Positions 6,706 to 15,658 are shown, counted from the first letter of the stretch. The stretch: DNA of 64,000 nt from Laceyella putida (GCF_042665195.1 NZ_JBHTBW010000021.1:62001-126000); one strand, 5' to 3'. A program made the numbers and translations. The notes: generated by a model from the letters alone, not told the origin.

Positions 6706-9021
6706 TCAATGGGTGGAAAAGAGACCATCATCCTCGTCATCACGTGGTTTTTCCTGATTGGGTGGCGGAGGCGGGAAGGTGGGTTTGGGACGGCCGCCCG
6801 GTTGGTGCCCGGGTTGTATGGGCGGAAGATCAATGGGCTGGTCTCCCGGTTGCCCCGGTTGGGGTGGTTGCTGCTTTTTCTTTTGTTCCTCTTCCTCTTT
6901 TTTCTTCTGTTCCGCGAGATAATCATCAATCGCGTCACAATCCAAGCACGCAATATTGTCGCGCAGGCCACCGGGCGACTGGAACCGCGCTTTTTTGTCA
7001 AAGTATTGCGGCGCGGCCTCGGCGGCGGCTTTAAAGATATTGACCCAGGCCCGCTTGGTGAATTTGTCATTATGCTTCATGCTGAAGTTGTGGTCATAAC
7101 CGCCCCAAGCGCCAATGGTAATGTTCGGCGTCGAGCCGATAAACCACGAGTCTTTGTCATCGCTGGTCGTTCCCGTTTTGCCAGCGATGTCGTACCCGTA
7201 AATGCGGGAGCCGATAAAGACCCCTGTTCCTTGGGTGACGACGGTGCGCAGGATTTTGATCATCTGGTAAGAGGTTTGCGGCGAGAACACTTGCTTTTGT
7301 TCCGCTTTGTGTTCATAGACCACTTTGCCGCTCGCATCGGTGATTTTGTCCACCAGATGGGGGGAGTTGTATTTCCCTTCATTGGCGAAAGTGGCAAAAG
7401 CGGCGGTGATCTTATCCACGGTGTAGCCGCGGTATTGCCCGCCGATGGCGGCCGCTTCCCCGTCATTCTTATGGGGAGGGATGTTCAGTTTGCGCAGGTA
7501 GTCAAAGCCGACTTCGTGGCCCATTTTGTTAAACACTTTAATGGCCGGGATGTTGAACGAATAGGTGAGCGCTTTCGTCACCGAGACGGGACCGTAATAT
7601 TTGTCCGCCGCGTTTTCGTAGTAACCCGAGCCATCTGCTTTCGGATATTTCTCATCGAGCACGAGCGTGGATGGGCTGACAACGCCTTCTTCCATCGCCG
7701 GGCCGTACACGATGAGCGGTTTGATTGACGAACCGGGCTGGCGATAGGCGTTGAGCGCATGGTTAAGCTTCCCTTTGTTGTTGGAGGTGGGGACAAAGGC
7801 CAGGACGGAACCGGTGCGGTTATCCATGACCACGGCGCCCAATTGCTCCTGCTCTTTAACTCCCCTATAGGTGCGCGAGTGGAAGACCAGCCCTTTGCTG
7901 GCGGCGGCATTGACGGCGTCGTAGATGGGTTTGTTGATGGTGCTGTATACATGATAGCCGCGGGTCAGCACTTTTTCGATGTAGTTGTTCAACGTGGCCC
8001 GGTATTTCCCTTGTTTGCTCAGTTCGTCAATGTCCAAGCCGTCTTGCTTCATCAAGATTTCGGCCGCTTCCTCTTCCAGTGCGTACATGATATATGAGTA
8101 ATTGGCGTAACTGTTGTTTTCTTTATCGGGCTTTGCCAATGATTTCTTGATGTCAAAGGTTAACGCTTCATCATATTCTTTTTTGGTGATTTTTTTGTTT
8201 TCCAACATTTTGTCCAGTACGAGTTTCATCCGCTTTTTGCCGCGCTCCAGGTTTTTGTCGCCGCCAAAGGGATTGTAATCGTTGGGGCGTTGCACCATGC
8301 CGGCGATGTAGGCGGACTGGGCCAGGTTCAAATCTTTGGCGTCCACGTCAAACAAGCCTTTGGCCGCGGCTTGCACACCATGAAGCCGTTGTTTGTTCGC
8401 GCCGTTCCCGAAGAAGACGGAGTTCATATAATAAGTAAGAATTTCATCCTTTTCATACATGGCGTCGAGCCGGATGGCCAAAACGATCTCTTTTGCTTTC
8501 CGTTCCAGGTCCTTGTCAAAGTCTTTCAGGATGACATTTTTGACCAGCTGTTGCGTGATCGTGCTTCCGCCGGTGGTCACCTCGGAGTTGGTCAACTGTT
8601 GGAAAGACGCGCGCAAGAGTGACCGGGGAACAATGCCATTGTGCTCGTAGAAATCGCGGTCCTCGACGGAAATGAAGGCATCCACCAAGTACTTGCTCAC
8701 ATCATCTTTGGATTGAATCAGTTTGCGCATGTCGCCGCCACTGCGAAACGCGCCGATTCGAAGCGGTTGTCCCTGCTCATCCTTGGTTTGGAAGTAAGCG
8801 TAGCTGTTTTGAAACAGGCTGTCCAAATCCTTTTGGAAATCTTCTTTGTTACGGATCTGTTCATCCTTCACCATGGCGGAAACGATGCCCGCTCCCACGC
8901 CGATTCCCGCCGTGACGCAGATGAGCAGAACAGCGAAGAAGATATAAAGGGCGGTGAAGACTTTTTTGAATACGCGAGTGTTAGCACTCTTTCGAGAACG
9001 CCGCAAAAGGTGTTTATCCAT
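6706..9021 (-). CDS. Class A penicillin-binding protein (PBP1A family), copy 2
   Basis: Second bifunctional peptidoglycan synthase, 771 residues, same layout as copy 1. The N-terminus is basic, with one membrane segment at about 20-50. The GT51 domain carries SVEDRDFYEHNG and GGSTITQQLVK; the transpeptidase has SxxK at S431, SFN and KTGTTS. After the transpeptidase there is CLDC, then an EQKKKEEEEQKKK stretch and a proline-rich tail ending in acidic residues. ATG follows GAGGAGGG. The tail differs from that of copy 1 (charged and Pro-rich rather than PAQPGQQ), so the two may occupy different places in the wall. A TATAAT box and a 16-bp inverted repeat lie upstream. Confidence 0.93.
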   Translation of the reverse strand: MDKHLLRRSRKSANTRVFKKVFTALYIFFAVLLICVTAGIGVGAGIVSAMVKDEQIRNKEDFQKDLDSLFQNSYAYFQTKDEQGQPLRIGAFRSGGDMRKLIQSKDDVSKYLVDAFISVEDRDFYEHNGIVPRSLLRASFQQLTNSEVTTGGSTITQQLVKNVILKDFDKDLERKAKEIVLAIRLDAMYEKDEILTYYMNSVFFGNGANKQRLHGVQAAAKGLFDVDAKDLNLAQSAYIAGMVQRPNDYNPFGGDKNLERGKKRMKLVLDKMLENKKITKKEYDEALTFDIKKSLAKPDKENNSYANYSYIMYALEEEAAEILMKQDGLDIDELSKQGKYRATLNNYIEKVLTRGYHVYSTINKPIYDAVNAAASKGLVFHSRTYRGVKEQEQLGAVVMDNRTGSVLAFVPTSNNKGKLNHALNAYRQPGSSIKPLIVYGPAMEEGVVSPSTLVLDEKYPKADGSGYYENAADKYYGPVSVTKALTYSFNIPAIKVFNKMGHEVGFDYLRKLNIPPHKNDGEAAAIGGQYRGYTVDKITAAFATFANEGKYNSPHLVDKITDASGKVVYEHKAEQKQVFSPQTSYQMIKILRTVVTQGTGVFIGSRIYGYDIAGKTGTTSDDKDSWFIGSTPNITIGAWGGYDHNFSMKHNDKFTKRAWVNIFKAAAEAAPQYFDKKARFQSPGGLRDNIACLDCDAIDDYLAEQKKKEEEEQKKKQQPPQPGQPGDQPIDLPPIQPGHQPGGRPKPTFPPPPPNQEKPRDDEDDGLFSTH

Positions 9022-9052
9022 TCACTTGATACCCTCCTCGTTCTAGGGTAAT

Positions 9053-9058
9053 ATTATA
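9053..9058 (-). promoter_or_regulatory. -10 box upstream of pbp copy 2
   Basis: TATAAT on the minus strand, 32 bases before the start codon. No good -35 is visible. Confidence 0.4.
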
Positions 9059-9079
9059 GCATAATCGCATGACGGAAAC

Positions 9080-9095
9080 GCCTGACCCGTCAGGC
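9080..9095. repeat. Inverted repeat GCCTGAC-CC-GTCAGGC
   Basis: Perfect 7-base arms with a 2-base centre, placed where the -35 region of the minus-strand pbp promoter should be. It could be a repressor or activator site; no regulator is assigned. Confidence 0.4.
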
Positions 9096-9107
9096 AACAT
9101 ATTGAAA

Positions 9108-9341
9108 AGCTGTGAACAAGCGCAGTAGTCGATGGATGGGACCTTTGTCAGAGAGCTGGTGGTTGGTGCGAACCGGTGGGCCGCTGTCGATGAATTACAC
9201 TTGGGAGCTGATACCGGCACACCGCGTTGTCGGTATACGGAGCGGATCCGTTATCCAATGAGGGGAAAGCCGATATGCGCTTTCAATTAGGGTGGTACCG
9301 CGGAAATCAACTCCGTCCCTTTTATGGGGCGGGGTTTTTTA
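9108..9341 (+). promoter_or_regulatory. Tyrosine T-box riboswitch of tyrS
   Basis: Leader that senses uncharged tRNA-Tyr. The T-box sequence AGGGTGGTACCGCGG is at 9289-9303, and the terminator (CTCCGTCCC ... GGGGCGGGG then six T) ends near 9340. A likely specifier codon TAC (Tyr) sits at 9196-9198 in GAATTACAC on the 3' side of the stem I region. The downstream gene confirms the amino acid. Confidence 0.93.
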
Positions 9342-9365
9342 TATTTTCTAAGGATGGTGAAAAAG

Positions 9366-10625
9366 TTGAGTGCACAAGAGCAAGCGATGACGCCTGAAGT
9401 GCAGGCCGAACTTGAGAGACAACTTAAAGTAATTCAACGCGGAGCGGCAGATATCCTTCCAACAGAAGGATTGATTGCCAAATTGCGCCGTTCCATCGAG
9501 ACCAAAACGCCGTTGAAGGTGAAATTGGGCCTGGATCCAACCGCGCCTGACTTGCACATTGGCCACACCGTGGTTTTCAACAAGTTGCGCGATTTTCAAA
9601 AGCTGGGCCACATTGTCCAGTTGGTCATCGGCGACTTTACGGCGCGGATTGGCGATCCGACAGGCAAATCGGAAACGCGCAAACAGTTGACCGAAGAAGA
9701 AGTGAAGGCGAATGCCAAGACATACACGGAACAGTTATTTAAAGTATTGGATCAGGACATGACTGAAATACATTTCAACAGTTCTTGGTTAAGTCCGCTT
9801 ACCTTCGCCGATGTGACGTTCCTGGCATCCAAGTGCACGGTTGCGCGCATGTTGGAACGGGATGATTTCTCTAAACGCTACCAAAGCGGGCAAGCGATCA
9901 GCATCCATGAATTTTTCTACCCGCTCATGCAAGGATACGATTCCGTGGCGCTCCAAAGCGATGTGGAGCTGGGTGGAACGGACCAGACATTCAACTTGCT
10001 CATGGGACGCCAATTGCAAAAAGAGTATGGGCAAGAAGAGCAAGTGATTCTAACCATGCCGCTCTTGGAAGGCCTGGATGGCGTAAAGAAGATGAGCAAG
10101 AGCCTGGGCAATTACATCGGGGTGGATGAGGAGCCGAACAACATGTACGGCAAAGCGATGTCCATCCCGGATGAGCTGATGGTGAAATACTTTGAGCTGG
10201 CCACGGACCTGACGGTGGAGGAGTTGGATGAGCTGAAGGCCGGTCTGGCGGCAGGCACGGTTCATCCCCGTGACGCCAAAATGCGTCTCGGTTACACGTT
10301 GGTGCGGATGTACCATGGTGAGCAAGCCGCGCAGGAAGCGGAGCAGCACTTCAAAACGGTGTTCCAACAGCGTGATTTGCCGGACGACATACCGGAGGTG
10401 AAGATCGCCCAAGCGGACTTGGAAGAAGGGAAGATGTGGATCGTCGCCCTGCTTAGCCAATTGGGGCTGGTCGCCACCAATGGGGAAGGCCGCCGCATGG
10501 TGCAACAAGGTGGCGTGCGGATCAATCAAGAAAAGGTAACCGATCCGCAGGCGAAAGTGGAAGTACGGGATGGAATGGTCGTCCAAGTGGGCCGGCGCAA
10601 GTTTGCCAAAGTGAAAATGGCTTAG
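9366..10625 (+). CDS. tyrS: Tyrosyl-tRNA synthetase
   Basis: Class I synthetase that charges tRNA-Tyr in the cytosol. It has HIGH in LHIGHTVVFNKLRDF, KKMSKSLGNY and a C-terminal S4 RNA-binding domain (MVQQGGVRINQEKV). The canonical KMSKS places it with the TyrZ-type enzymes rather than the KFGKT-type TyrS of Bacillus. Expression is controlled by the T-box in front. The start is ambiguous. AAGGATGGTGA is a good ribosome site five bases before TTG at 9366 (419 residues), while the in-frame ATG at 9354 lies inside that site; I chose TTG. An in-frame ATG at 9324 lies in the T-box terminator stem and is not used. Confidence 0.93.
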   Translation: MSAQEQAMTPEVQAELERQLKVIQRGAADILPTEGLIAKLRRSIETKTPLKVKLGLDPTAPDLHIGHTVVFNKLRDFQKLGHIVQLVIGDFTARIGDPTGKSETRKQLTEEEVKANAKTYTEQLFKVLDQDMTEIHFNSSWLSPLTFADVTFLASKCTVARMLERDDFSKRYQSGQAISIHEFFYPLMQGYDSVALQSDVELGGTDQTFNLLMGRQLQKEYGQEEQVILTMPLLEGLDGVKKMSKSLGNYIGVDEEPNNMYGKAMSIPDELMVKYFELATDLTVEELDELKAGLAAGTVHPRDAKMRLGYTLVRMYHGEQAAQEAEQHFKTVFQQRDLPDDIPEVKIAQADLEEGKMWIVALLSQLGLVATNGEGRRMVQQGGVRINQEKVTDPQAKVEVRDGMVVQVGRRKFAKVKMA

Positions 10626-10664
10626 CATCCCACAATGAAGATATGATTATAACCACATGATCAT

Positions 10665-10697
10665 GCCGATAGGGAACGGTTCCTGTCGGCTTTTTTG
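10665..10697 (+). terminator. Terminator of tyrS
   Basis: GCCGA-based stem closing with TCGGC, followed by six T. Confidence 0.8.
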
Positions 10698-10968
10698 TGC
10701 GGGTGTATTTTGCCGGGAAAGATGTAGCCGTGTTGGTGGTTCTCATCAAGGGGGGGATGCGCGGAATGGCGATCATGATTATATTGACATTGAAAACAAG
10801 GGAACCTGCTGTGATGACATTTGCAAGATGGGTATAAACCGCAATCCTAAAAATTAATGGAAAACCAAAATATAAAATTTATTGAATATTATATGAATTC
10901 ATCTTGTTTTTTAATATAATAGATCATGGATACAAATCCATTTAATAAGATGGGGATGGGGGATTTTT
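10698..10968. other. Intergenic region upstream of the 10969 gene
   Basis: No gene I can support. The right half is AT-rich and has TATAAT at 10915-10920 without a clear -35. A 26-codon ORF with a G-rich ribosome site starts at 10757 but has no other support. Confidence 0.4.
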
Positions 10969-11361
10969 GTGAAGCGGAGCGATAAAGGATTGCAGTCACA
11001 TGATCATGGATTGCGCGCATGGGAGAAATTGCACCATGAGTATTGGAACGAAGACATGATGCGAGAGATCAAAGACGAGTTGAAAGAAGCGGTTGTCAAG
11101 ATGGAAGCGCATATGGGGGAAGAGTGCATTTGCGGGGACAGCCGGTTTGATGTGGAGTTTTACCGAGGGCTTATGTTGTTGGTGCAGAAGGGATTGGGTG
11201 AGTGCAGCGTGCGCACCTTGCCGTTGGTGGAAGAATCTTTGCGGGAATACATGATGGAAAAGCTTTCGCATCACAAGTGTATCAAACACTTGCTGAAAAC
11301 GCGCCACGATTGGGGATTGGATCTCATCAACACAGAGCGGAACATTGCGCGTGGCGGTTAG
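10969..11361 (+). CDS. Unknown protein, 130 residues
   Basis: I do not recognise this family. It starts with GTG after GGGATGGGGGATTTTT. It is polar and mostly helical by composition, with no signal peptide or membrane segment. Three cysteines occur in EECICGDSRF and a later CS, plus a C in HHKCIKHLL; the N-terminus is His-rich (SHDHG). The many acidic and basic residues and HXH-like clusters could bind metal, but that is only a possibility. It stands alone between the tyrS terminator and a region of decayed sequence. Confidence 0.6.
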   Translation: MKRSDKGLQSHDHGLRAWEKLHHEYWNEDMMREIKDELKEAVVKMEAHMGEECICGDSRFDVEFYRGLMLLVQKGLGECSVRTLPLVEESLREYMMEKLSHHKCIKHLLKTRHDWGLDLINTERNIARGG

Positions 11362-11402
11362 TTCAGTCTGAAAGAGAACAATAGACAGGCAACTGGAGTG
11401 GG

Positions 11403-11810
11403 GAATCGGGTGGATTACCGTTTTGGATTATTGGTAGTACCACATACCTAATGTATTAAGAGCAAGTGTGAAACCCAGGCGGATCGTCTGGGTTTTCCGG
11501 TTGCCGCACAAGGAATGGACTGTCTCGGCAGTGTATCGGTTTGGGCTTCTGTTTGGCACGAACCATCGGGTCACGCACCATCTGTTATGCATCGGCCTCA
11601 TCTTGCTCGTGGCCTATCTCTATCTCCATTTATGCAAAAGATGGGGGAAGCTTTGGTTGGCTTTCCTGCATTTCCATTGGCTGGGGGCCTGTTGTTCCTG
11701 TAGGTGGACAAAATGGTCGGCTATCCACTTCACATGGTTGTCCTTCCGTTGTTGTATGTCGTGGTGAGCCTCTTGATTGGTTGGATGATGAAAAGGCACG
11801 TTTGGAAAAC
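11403..11810 (+). pseudogene. Possible remnant of a membrane-protein gene
   Basis: A 400-bp stretch with no intact gene. In one frame it reads FPLAGGLLFL, a stop at 11701, then VDKMVGYPLHMVVLPLLYVV and SLLIGWMMKRHVW, which would be the tail of a membrane protein if the stop were a mutation. The upstream part looks more membrane-like in another frame (LLCIGLILLVAYLYLHL). This pattern fits a frame-shifted relic, but chance hydrophobic frames cannot be excluded and I cannot name a parent family. Confidence 0.3.
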
Positions 11811-11843
11811 GGAAGCCCCGCCTTCCATTGGCGGGGCTTCCGC
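11811..11843. terminator. Terminator at the end of the NUDIX gene
   Basis: Twelve-base arms GGAAGCCCCGCC and complement around a 7-base loop; followed by GTTTTCC in the minus direction. Confidence 0.7.
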
Positions 11844-12254
11844 TTAAAACTCGATGAAAAACGGATGCTTGCGTTCATCCAAGCAGTAGAGAATGCGTTG
11901 CTTCATATGGCGCCACGTGACGAGACGCATGGCCGTTTCAATCGGAAAGTAACCGGCATCTTCGCTTTCATCGCTGTCGGTGGAAAGGCGACCACCGATC
12001 GGTTTGCCGATAAAGAGCAGATTGCAAATATTTGAGCGAACATTTTGAAATATTCCGCAATATTTAACCAGTTTTATGTCGATCCCGGTTTCTTCTTTTA
12101 CCTCACGAATAGCGGCAAGGCGAATCGATTCATTCTCTTCTACTTGGCCACCGGGAAGTTCCCAGCCGCGTTGGGGATGCTTGACCAGCAGGATTTCGGC
12201 ATCATAGTTGAGGATCAGCACATAAGCGGCGAGAATGTGTTTAGGTGGTGTCAC
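11844..12254 (-). CDS. NUDIX hydrolase
   Basis: Cytosolic pyrophosphohydrolase of the NUDIX family, 136 residues from the chosen start. The full NUDIX box is present: GGQVEENESIRLAAIREVKE followed by ETGI. The substrate cannot be told from sequence; the WELPGG lead-in is common in MutT-like and ADP-ribose-type members. Start: GTG at 12254 is preceded by AGGTGATCC, a match to the 16S 3' end with ideal spacing; GTG at 12263 is possible but overlaps that site. The gene is monocistronic, with terminators on both sides. Confidence 0.85.
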   Translation of the reverse strand: MTPPKHILAAYVLILNYDAEILLVKHPQRGWELPGGQVEENESIRLAAIREVKEETGIDIKLVKYCGIFQNVRSNICNLLFIGKPIGGRLSTDSDESEDAGYFPIETAMRLVTWRHMKQRILYCLDERKHPFFIEF

Positions 12255-12456
12255 TGGGATCACCTAACCTTTGGAAGATTTTAAGCCATGGGGATAGGAC
12301 CAGGGTGGGAAGAATATCAATCCCCTTTATTTATATTTTAACAAAAATTGCTAGTGAGTTATATATAAAAAGGAATAAATATATGTGAAATTAAGATTAA
12401 GGGGCCGCTTGTGTTTATCGATGGCCATTTTATCAACATTGTGGGGCGAAACCATA

Positions 12457-12494
12457 GAAAAAACGGCTGACCCAATGGATCAGCCGTTTTTTTA
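12457..12494. terminator. Terminator of rpsD
   Basis: ACGGCTGA ... TCAGCCGT stem with A-run on one side and T-run on the other, so it works in both directions. Confidence 0.85.
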
Positions 12495-12508
12495 TCGAAT
12501 CCCCCAAA

Positions 12509-13111
12509 TTAACGGGAGTAGAACTCAACGATCATGGTTTCGTTGATTTCAGATGGCATTTCGGTGCGCTCTGGCAGGCGGGTGTAGGTCGCTTCCAGTT
12601 TGTTCTCATCGAAAGACAGGAACTCTGGCAGGTATTGGCGCTCTTCCAGAGCTTCTTTGATGATGTTCAGGTTGCGGCTCTTTTCGCGCAAACCGATCAC
12701 TTCGCCAGGTTGCACTTGGTAAGATGGACGGTCCAGTTTTTTGCCGTTAACGGTGATGTGGCCGTGTACCACCAATTGGCGAGCTTGTGCGCGAGTGCGA
12801 GCGAAACCGGCGCGATAAACGAGGTTATCGAGGCGGGATTCCAAGAGTTTCATGAAGTTTTCACCATGAACCCCTTTCATTTTGCCCGCGCGAACAAACA
12901 GGTTGCGGAATTGTTTTTCGCCTACGCCGTACATCAGACGCAGCTTTTGCTTCTCTTGAAGCTGAAGTCCGTACTCACTTAATTTTTTGCGTTGGCCTGG
13001 TCCGTGTTGACCTGGGGCATATGGGCGTTTAGCCAGCTCTTTGCCGGTTCCGGAAAGAGAAATGCCTAGGCGACGGCTCAGTTTCCAAGTTGGTCCAGTA
13101 TAACGTGCCAT
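12509..13111 (-). CDS. rpsD: 30S ribosomal protein S4
   Basis: Primary rRNA-binding protein of the small subunit, 200 residues, the standard length. It begins MARYTGPTWKLSRRLGISLS and has the S4 RNA-binding domain (SRLDNLVYRAGFARTRAQAR, VVHGHITVNGKKLDRPSYQV). It has the zinc-free form, with no N-terminal cysteines. ATG at 13111 follows AAAGGAGCAATCACA; the frame is open for 50 codons further up but that part is the untranslated leader. It is transcribed alone from a strong promoter 211 bases upstream, as in Bacillus. Confidence 0.97.
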   Translation of the reverse strand: MARYTGPTWKLSRRLGISLSGTGKELAKRPYAPGQHGPGQRKKLSEYGLQLQEKQKLRLMYGVGEKQFRNLFVRAGKMKGVHGENFMKLLESRLDNLVYRAGFARTRAQARQLVVHGHITVNGKKLDRPSYQVQPGEVIGLREKSRNLNIIKEALEERQYLPEFLSFDENKLEATYTRLPERTEMPSEINETMIVEFYSR

Positions 13112-13320
13112 TGTGATTGCTCCTTTCATCATTTGCACTTGTTTCCAGCAAATGACAGGGCGCTGGTTCGCGAACGTTATCCAAGTCTTCCGGATAGCGG
13201 CGAAAGATTGGACACCTATGATCTCGATCATGGGGCGAACCAGTGAGGGTGATCCTCTCACCTATCGTTTGCATGCTATCCTCAAATTCCCTCGGAGGCA
13301 GTTTGAGCCATACAAAGAAT
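13112..13320 (-). promoter_or_regulatory. rpsD 5' leader, likely S4 autoregulatory RNA
   Basis: About 205 bases of transcript precede the start codon. It can form several stems, for example GAGAGGATCACCCTC and GCAAATGA/TCATTTGC, and a GGTTCGC repeat pairs across the leader. In Bacillus the S4 protein represses its own mRNA through such a leader; I assign this one by position and length, not by a verified structure. Confidence 0.65.
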
Positions 13321-13321
13321 A

Positions 13322-13349
13322 ATTATAGGGGAAATCTAGGAAAAGTCAA
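13322..13349 (-). promoter_or_regulatory. SigA promoter of rpsD
   Basis: On the minus strand TTGACT (13349-13344), a 16-base spacer, and TATAAT (13327-13322). Confidence 0.85.
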
Positions 13350-13373
13350 TGCGGAAACGGCGTGAATCGGCTG

Positions 13374-14054
13374 TCAATTTTCGGTGCCGGCCGGTTGCGT
13401 TTGATGTGGGGCGACCCGCACATAATGGATGGGCATGCCCCGCGAAGAGAACTTGTCCTCATACTCCGTCGTGATGTTGTTGCCCGCATAAGGGCTGTGA
13501 TGCAGATCGCGACTCAGCTCGATCACTTCCCAGCCTTGCTCCCGGAACTCTTCCAATGAGAAATCGAAGAGGGAGACGCTGTCTGTCTTTAAGATCAAGT
13601 CGCCGGTTGGAGCCAACACCTGTTTATAGAGATCCAGGAAACGGCGATGGGTTAAGCGGCGCTTCGTGTGCCGTTTCTTGGGCCAGGGGTCGCTGAAGTG
13701 CAAGTAGATCCGATCCACTTCCCCTGGGGCGAAGAGTTCCGTCAATCCTTCCACATCAGCCCAGATGTAGCGCAAGTTGGCGTTTTGCGTCGCTTCCCCC
13801 TTGCGCACCGCTTGCAGGAGCGGCTCTTCAATCCGTTCCACGCCGATCCAGTTGATGTCCGGACGCAAACCGGATGCCTTGGCCAGGAATTGCCCCTTCC
13901 CTGTTCCCAGCTCCACATAAAGCGGATGCTCGGGATGCGGAAAGAGCGAACGCCATTTCCCACGCATCTCCCCTTTGGTTTCGTCTGTCGGCGTGAAGAC
14001 GAGCGGATGCTCCATCAACATTTGTTTTGCTTCGGGTTTTCTTCTTAGTCTCAT
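13374..14054 (-). CDS. trmB: tRNA (guanine-N7-)-methyltransferase
   Basis: SAM-dependent enzyme that makes m7G46 in the variable loop of tRNAs. The SAM-binding motif is YVELGTGKGQFLAKA and the TrmB signature is DRIYLHFSDPWPKKRHTKRR, where the aspartate of DPWPK is catalytic. The chosen ATG at 14054 begins MRLRRKPEAK, the usual TrmB N-terminus, after TTGAGGTTAACG; it gives 226 residues. A longer open frame upstream has no ribosome site. The stop lies 24 bases before the rpsD promoter. Confidence 0.93.
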   Translation of the reverse strand: MRLRRKPEAKQMLMEHPLVFTPTDETKGEMRGKWRSLFPHPEHPLYVELGTGKGQFLAKASGLRPDINWIGVERIEEPLLQAVRKGEATQNANLRYIWADVEGLTELFAPGEVDRIYLHFSDPWPKKRHTKRRLTHRRFLDLYKQVLAPTGDLILKTDSVSLFDFSLEEFREQGWEVIELSRDLHHSPYAGNNITTEYEDKFSSRGMPIHYVRVAPHQTQPAGTEN

Positions 14055-14473
14055 CGTTAACCTCAACCATTCTACCAGATATGTTCGAGACTTATTATAA
14101 ACGGGGTGACGGGGGAAAACAAAGTTTTCTTGATAAGATGTTTGCATGAAAAAAGCGCCCAGGACATTAAAATGACGCCTCGTTTCATTACAATCATTGG
14201 AGCGACAATACAGGGACCATAACCAGCCCCATCACGCCGGACCGCGGCTATTGAAGCTGGCCAGTTCAATGATGCGCGGGTTTTCGCAAGATCGCCCACG
14301 AAGGATTCCCCGATCCCTTCCATTGATCCGGATGAGTGTTCTTTTCCCATTTTGTGATGATGCCACCTTCTTGCAATGGGTCAAAGCTTCTTTTCAGAGA
14401 GGGAAGGCGCTTGCTTTTTCCCGGCGCCCATGTGATGATAGAAATCAAGATCGTTCGAGCGGAGGCTTGGGTC
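14055..14473. other. Divergent intergenic region trmB/holB
   Basis: About 420 bases without a supported gene. Several short ORFs overlap on both strands, none with a recognisable product. No clear promoter consensus was found. Its composition is mixed, so it may hold decayed coding sequence. Confidence 0.4.
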
Positions 14474-15484
14474 ATGTCGTTTCAAGATGCAATGCAACCC
14501 CATTTGGTCGAGTTCTTTCAGCGTGCGATCCGGCAAAATAAGTTGGCGCATGCTTTCATCTTCTATGGTAAAAAAGGGACGGGCAAGCGGATGTTGGCCC
14601 TTGAGGTGGCGAAGGCGATCAACTGTGAAGAGAGCAGGGGGGACCCGTGCGACCGTTGTCCCACATGCTTGCAAATCGCGCATGGCAACCATCCCGATGT
14701 GGTGATGATCAAGCCCGACGGCAATGTGATCAAGATCGCCCAGGTAAGGGAGTTGCAAACCAAATTCAAATACAGCGCGCGTCAGGGCTTCACTCGTGTC
14801 GCCATCTTGGAACAGGCGGACAAGATGCGCGACGAAACGGCAAACAGCCTGCTGAAATTCATTGAGGAACCCGCTTCGCCGATGATGGTGATCCTGATCA
14901 CCGAAAATTTGTCCGATCTTCTGCCCACGATCCAATCCCGTTGCCAGCGCATCCGTTTTCCCGAACTTGCGCCGGAGCAGAAGTTGCGGCGGCTCTCCCG
15001 GCGCGGTCTCCCGCTGAAAGTGGGCAAGGTCTTGGCTCATTTGCCGGGGGGCGTGGAAGAAGAAGAGATCGATGCGGAGGCGTGGGAAGAGACTTGCCGG
15101 CGGATCATCGCATGGGGAAATGACATTTTGGCCGGCCAAATGACCGCTTTGTTGACCATAACGGAGAAATGGTTTCAAACGGAGATGGAGCAAGGCCGAA
15201 CCGAGCGGCTCCTCGACGTGTTGTTGCTGTGGTATCGCGACGTGTTGCTGATGATGACGATGAATGAGGCGCGGGTCTTCCAAGACTGGGGCGTGCGGTT
15301 TCCCAATCGGTACAGTCAGGCCAAGCTGTTGCTGGCGATGGATAATGTCATGATTGCCCGCCGACTGTTAATTCGGCCGCAGTACAGCAATCAGGGCATC
15401 ATGGAACAGATGATCATGTCCATCCAGGAAAACCGGTTGACCATGGAGAACGGTTGGCAATTGATCCCGTTGTCCAAAGCCTAG
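14474..15484 (+). CDS. holB: DNA polymerase III delta' subunit
   Basis: Clamp-loader subunit of the replicative polymerase, 336 residues. It has HAFIFYGKKGTGKR, the degenerate P-loop of delta', a four-cysteine zinc module (CEESRGDPCDRCPTC), NSLLKFIEEPA, and the SRC motif in IQSRCQRIRF. Start: ATG at 14474 follows GGAGGCTTGGGTC with ideal spacing; an open extension of 46 codons upstream has no homology features. In Bacillus holB lies with tmk, yaaT and yabA; here it stands alone between trmB and a sugar operon, so the usual cluster has been broken up or this is a relocated copy. Confidence 0.85.
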   Translation: MSFQDAMQPHLVEFFQRAIRQNKLAHAFIFYGKKGTGKRMLALEVAKAINCEESRGDPCDRCPTCLQIAHGNHPDVVMIKPDGNVIKIAQVRELQTKFKYSARQGFTRVAILEQADKMRDETANSLLKFIEEPASPMMVILITENLSDLLPTIQSRCQRIRFPELAPEQKLRRLSRRGLPLKVGKVLAHLPGGVEEEEIDAEAWEETCRRIIAWGNDILAGQMTALLTITEKWFQTEMEQGRTERLLDVLLLWYRDVLLMMTMNEARVFQDWGVRFPNRYSQAKLLLAMDNVMIARRLLIRPQYSNQGIMEQMIMSIQENRLTMENGWQLIPLSKA

Positions 15485-15520
15485 GAACCAGGTTCCAAGT
15501 GCGGAGCCTGGTTCCTTTTT
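15483..15520 (+). terminator. Terminator of holB
   Basis: AGGAACCAGG and its complement CCTGGTTCCT followed by TTTTT. Confidence 0.8.
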
Positions 15521-15622
15521 CTGTCCTGGGCGGAGAAAAACCAGCGTATCCCCCGCTTGCGACCCGTTTTGTTCTTCGTGTGTCGAATTGTTTTATTTAT
15601 TAAAATGCGCATTAAATTGTCC

Positions 15623-15651
15623 TTGCGAGAATTTTATTTGTACATTATTCT
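15623..15651 (+). promoter_or_regulatory. Promoter of the sugar operon
   Basis: TTGCGA, a 17-base spacer, and TATTCT. Confidence 0.5.
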
Positions 15652-15658
15652 AGTGATA

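Noticed and set aside
10757..10837. 26-codon ORF with a G-rich ribosome site
   Set aside because: No recognisable product, no promoter and no conservation evidence.
11541..12035. 164-codon plus-strand ORF
   Set aside because: It runs through a terminator and antisense to the NUDIX gene; composition is not protein-like.
14072..14475. ORFs on the minus strand upstream of trmB
   Set aside because: Overlapping frames, no family signature and no good ribosome site.
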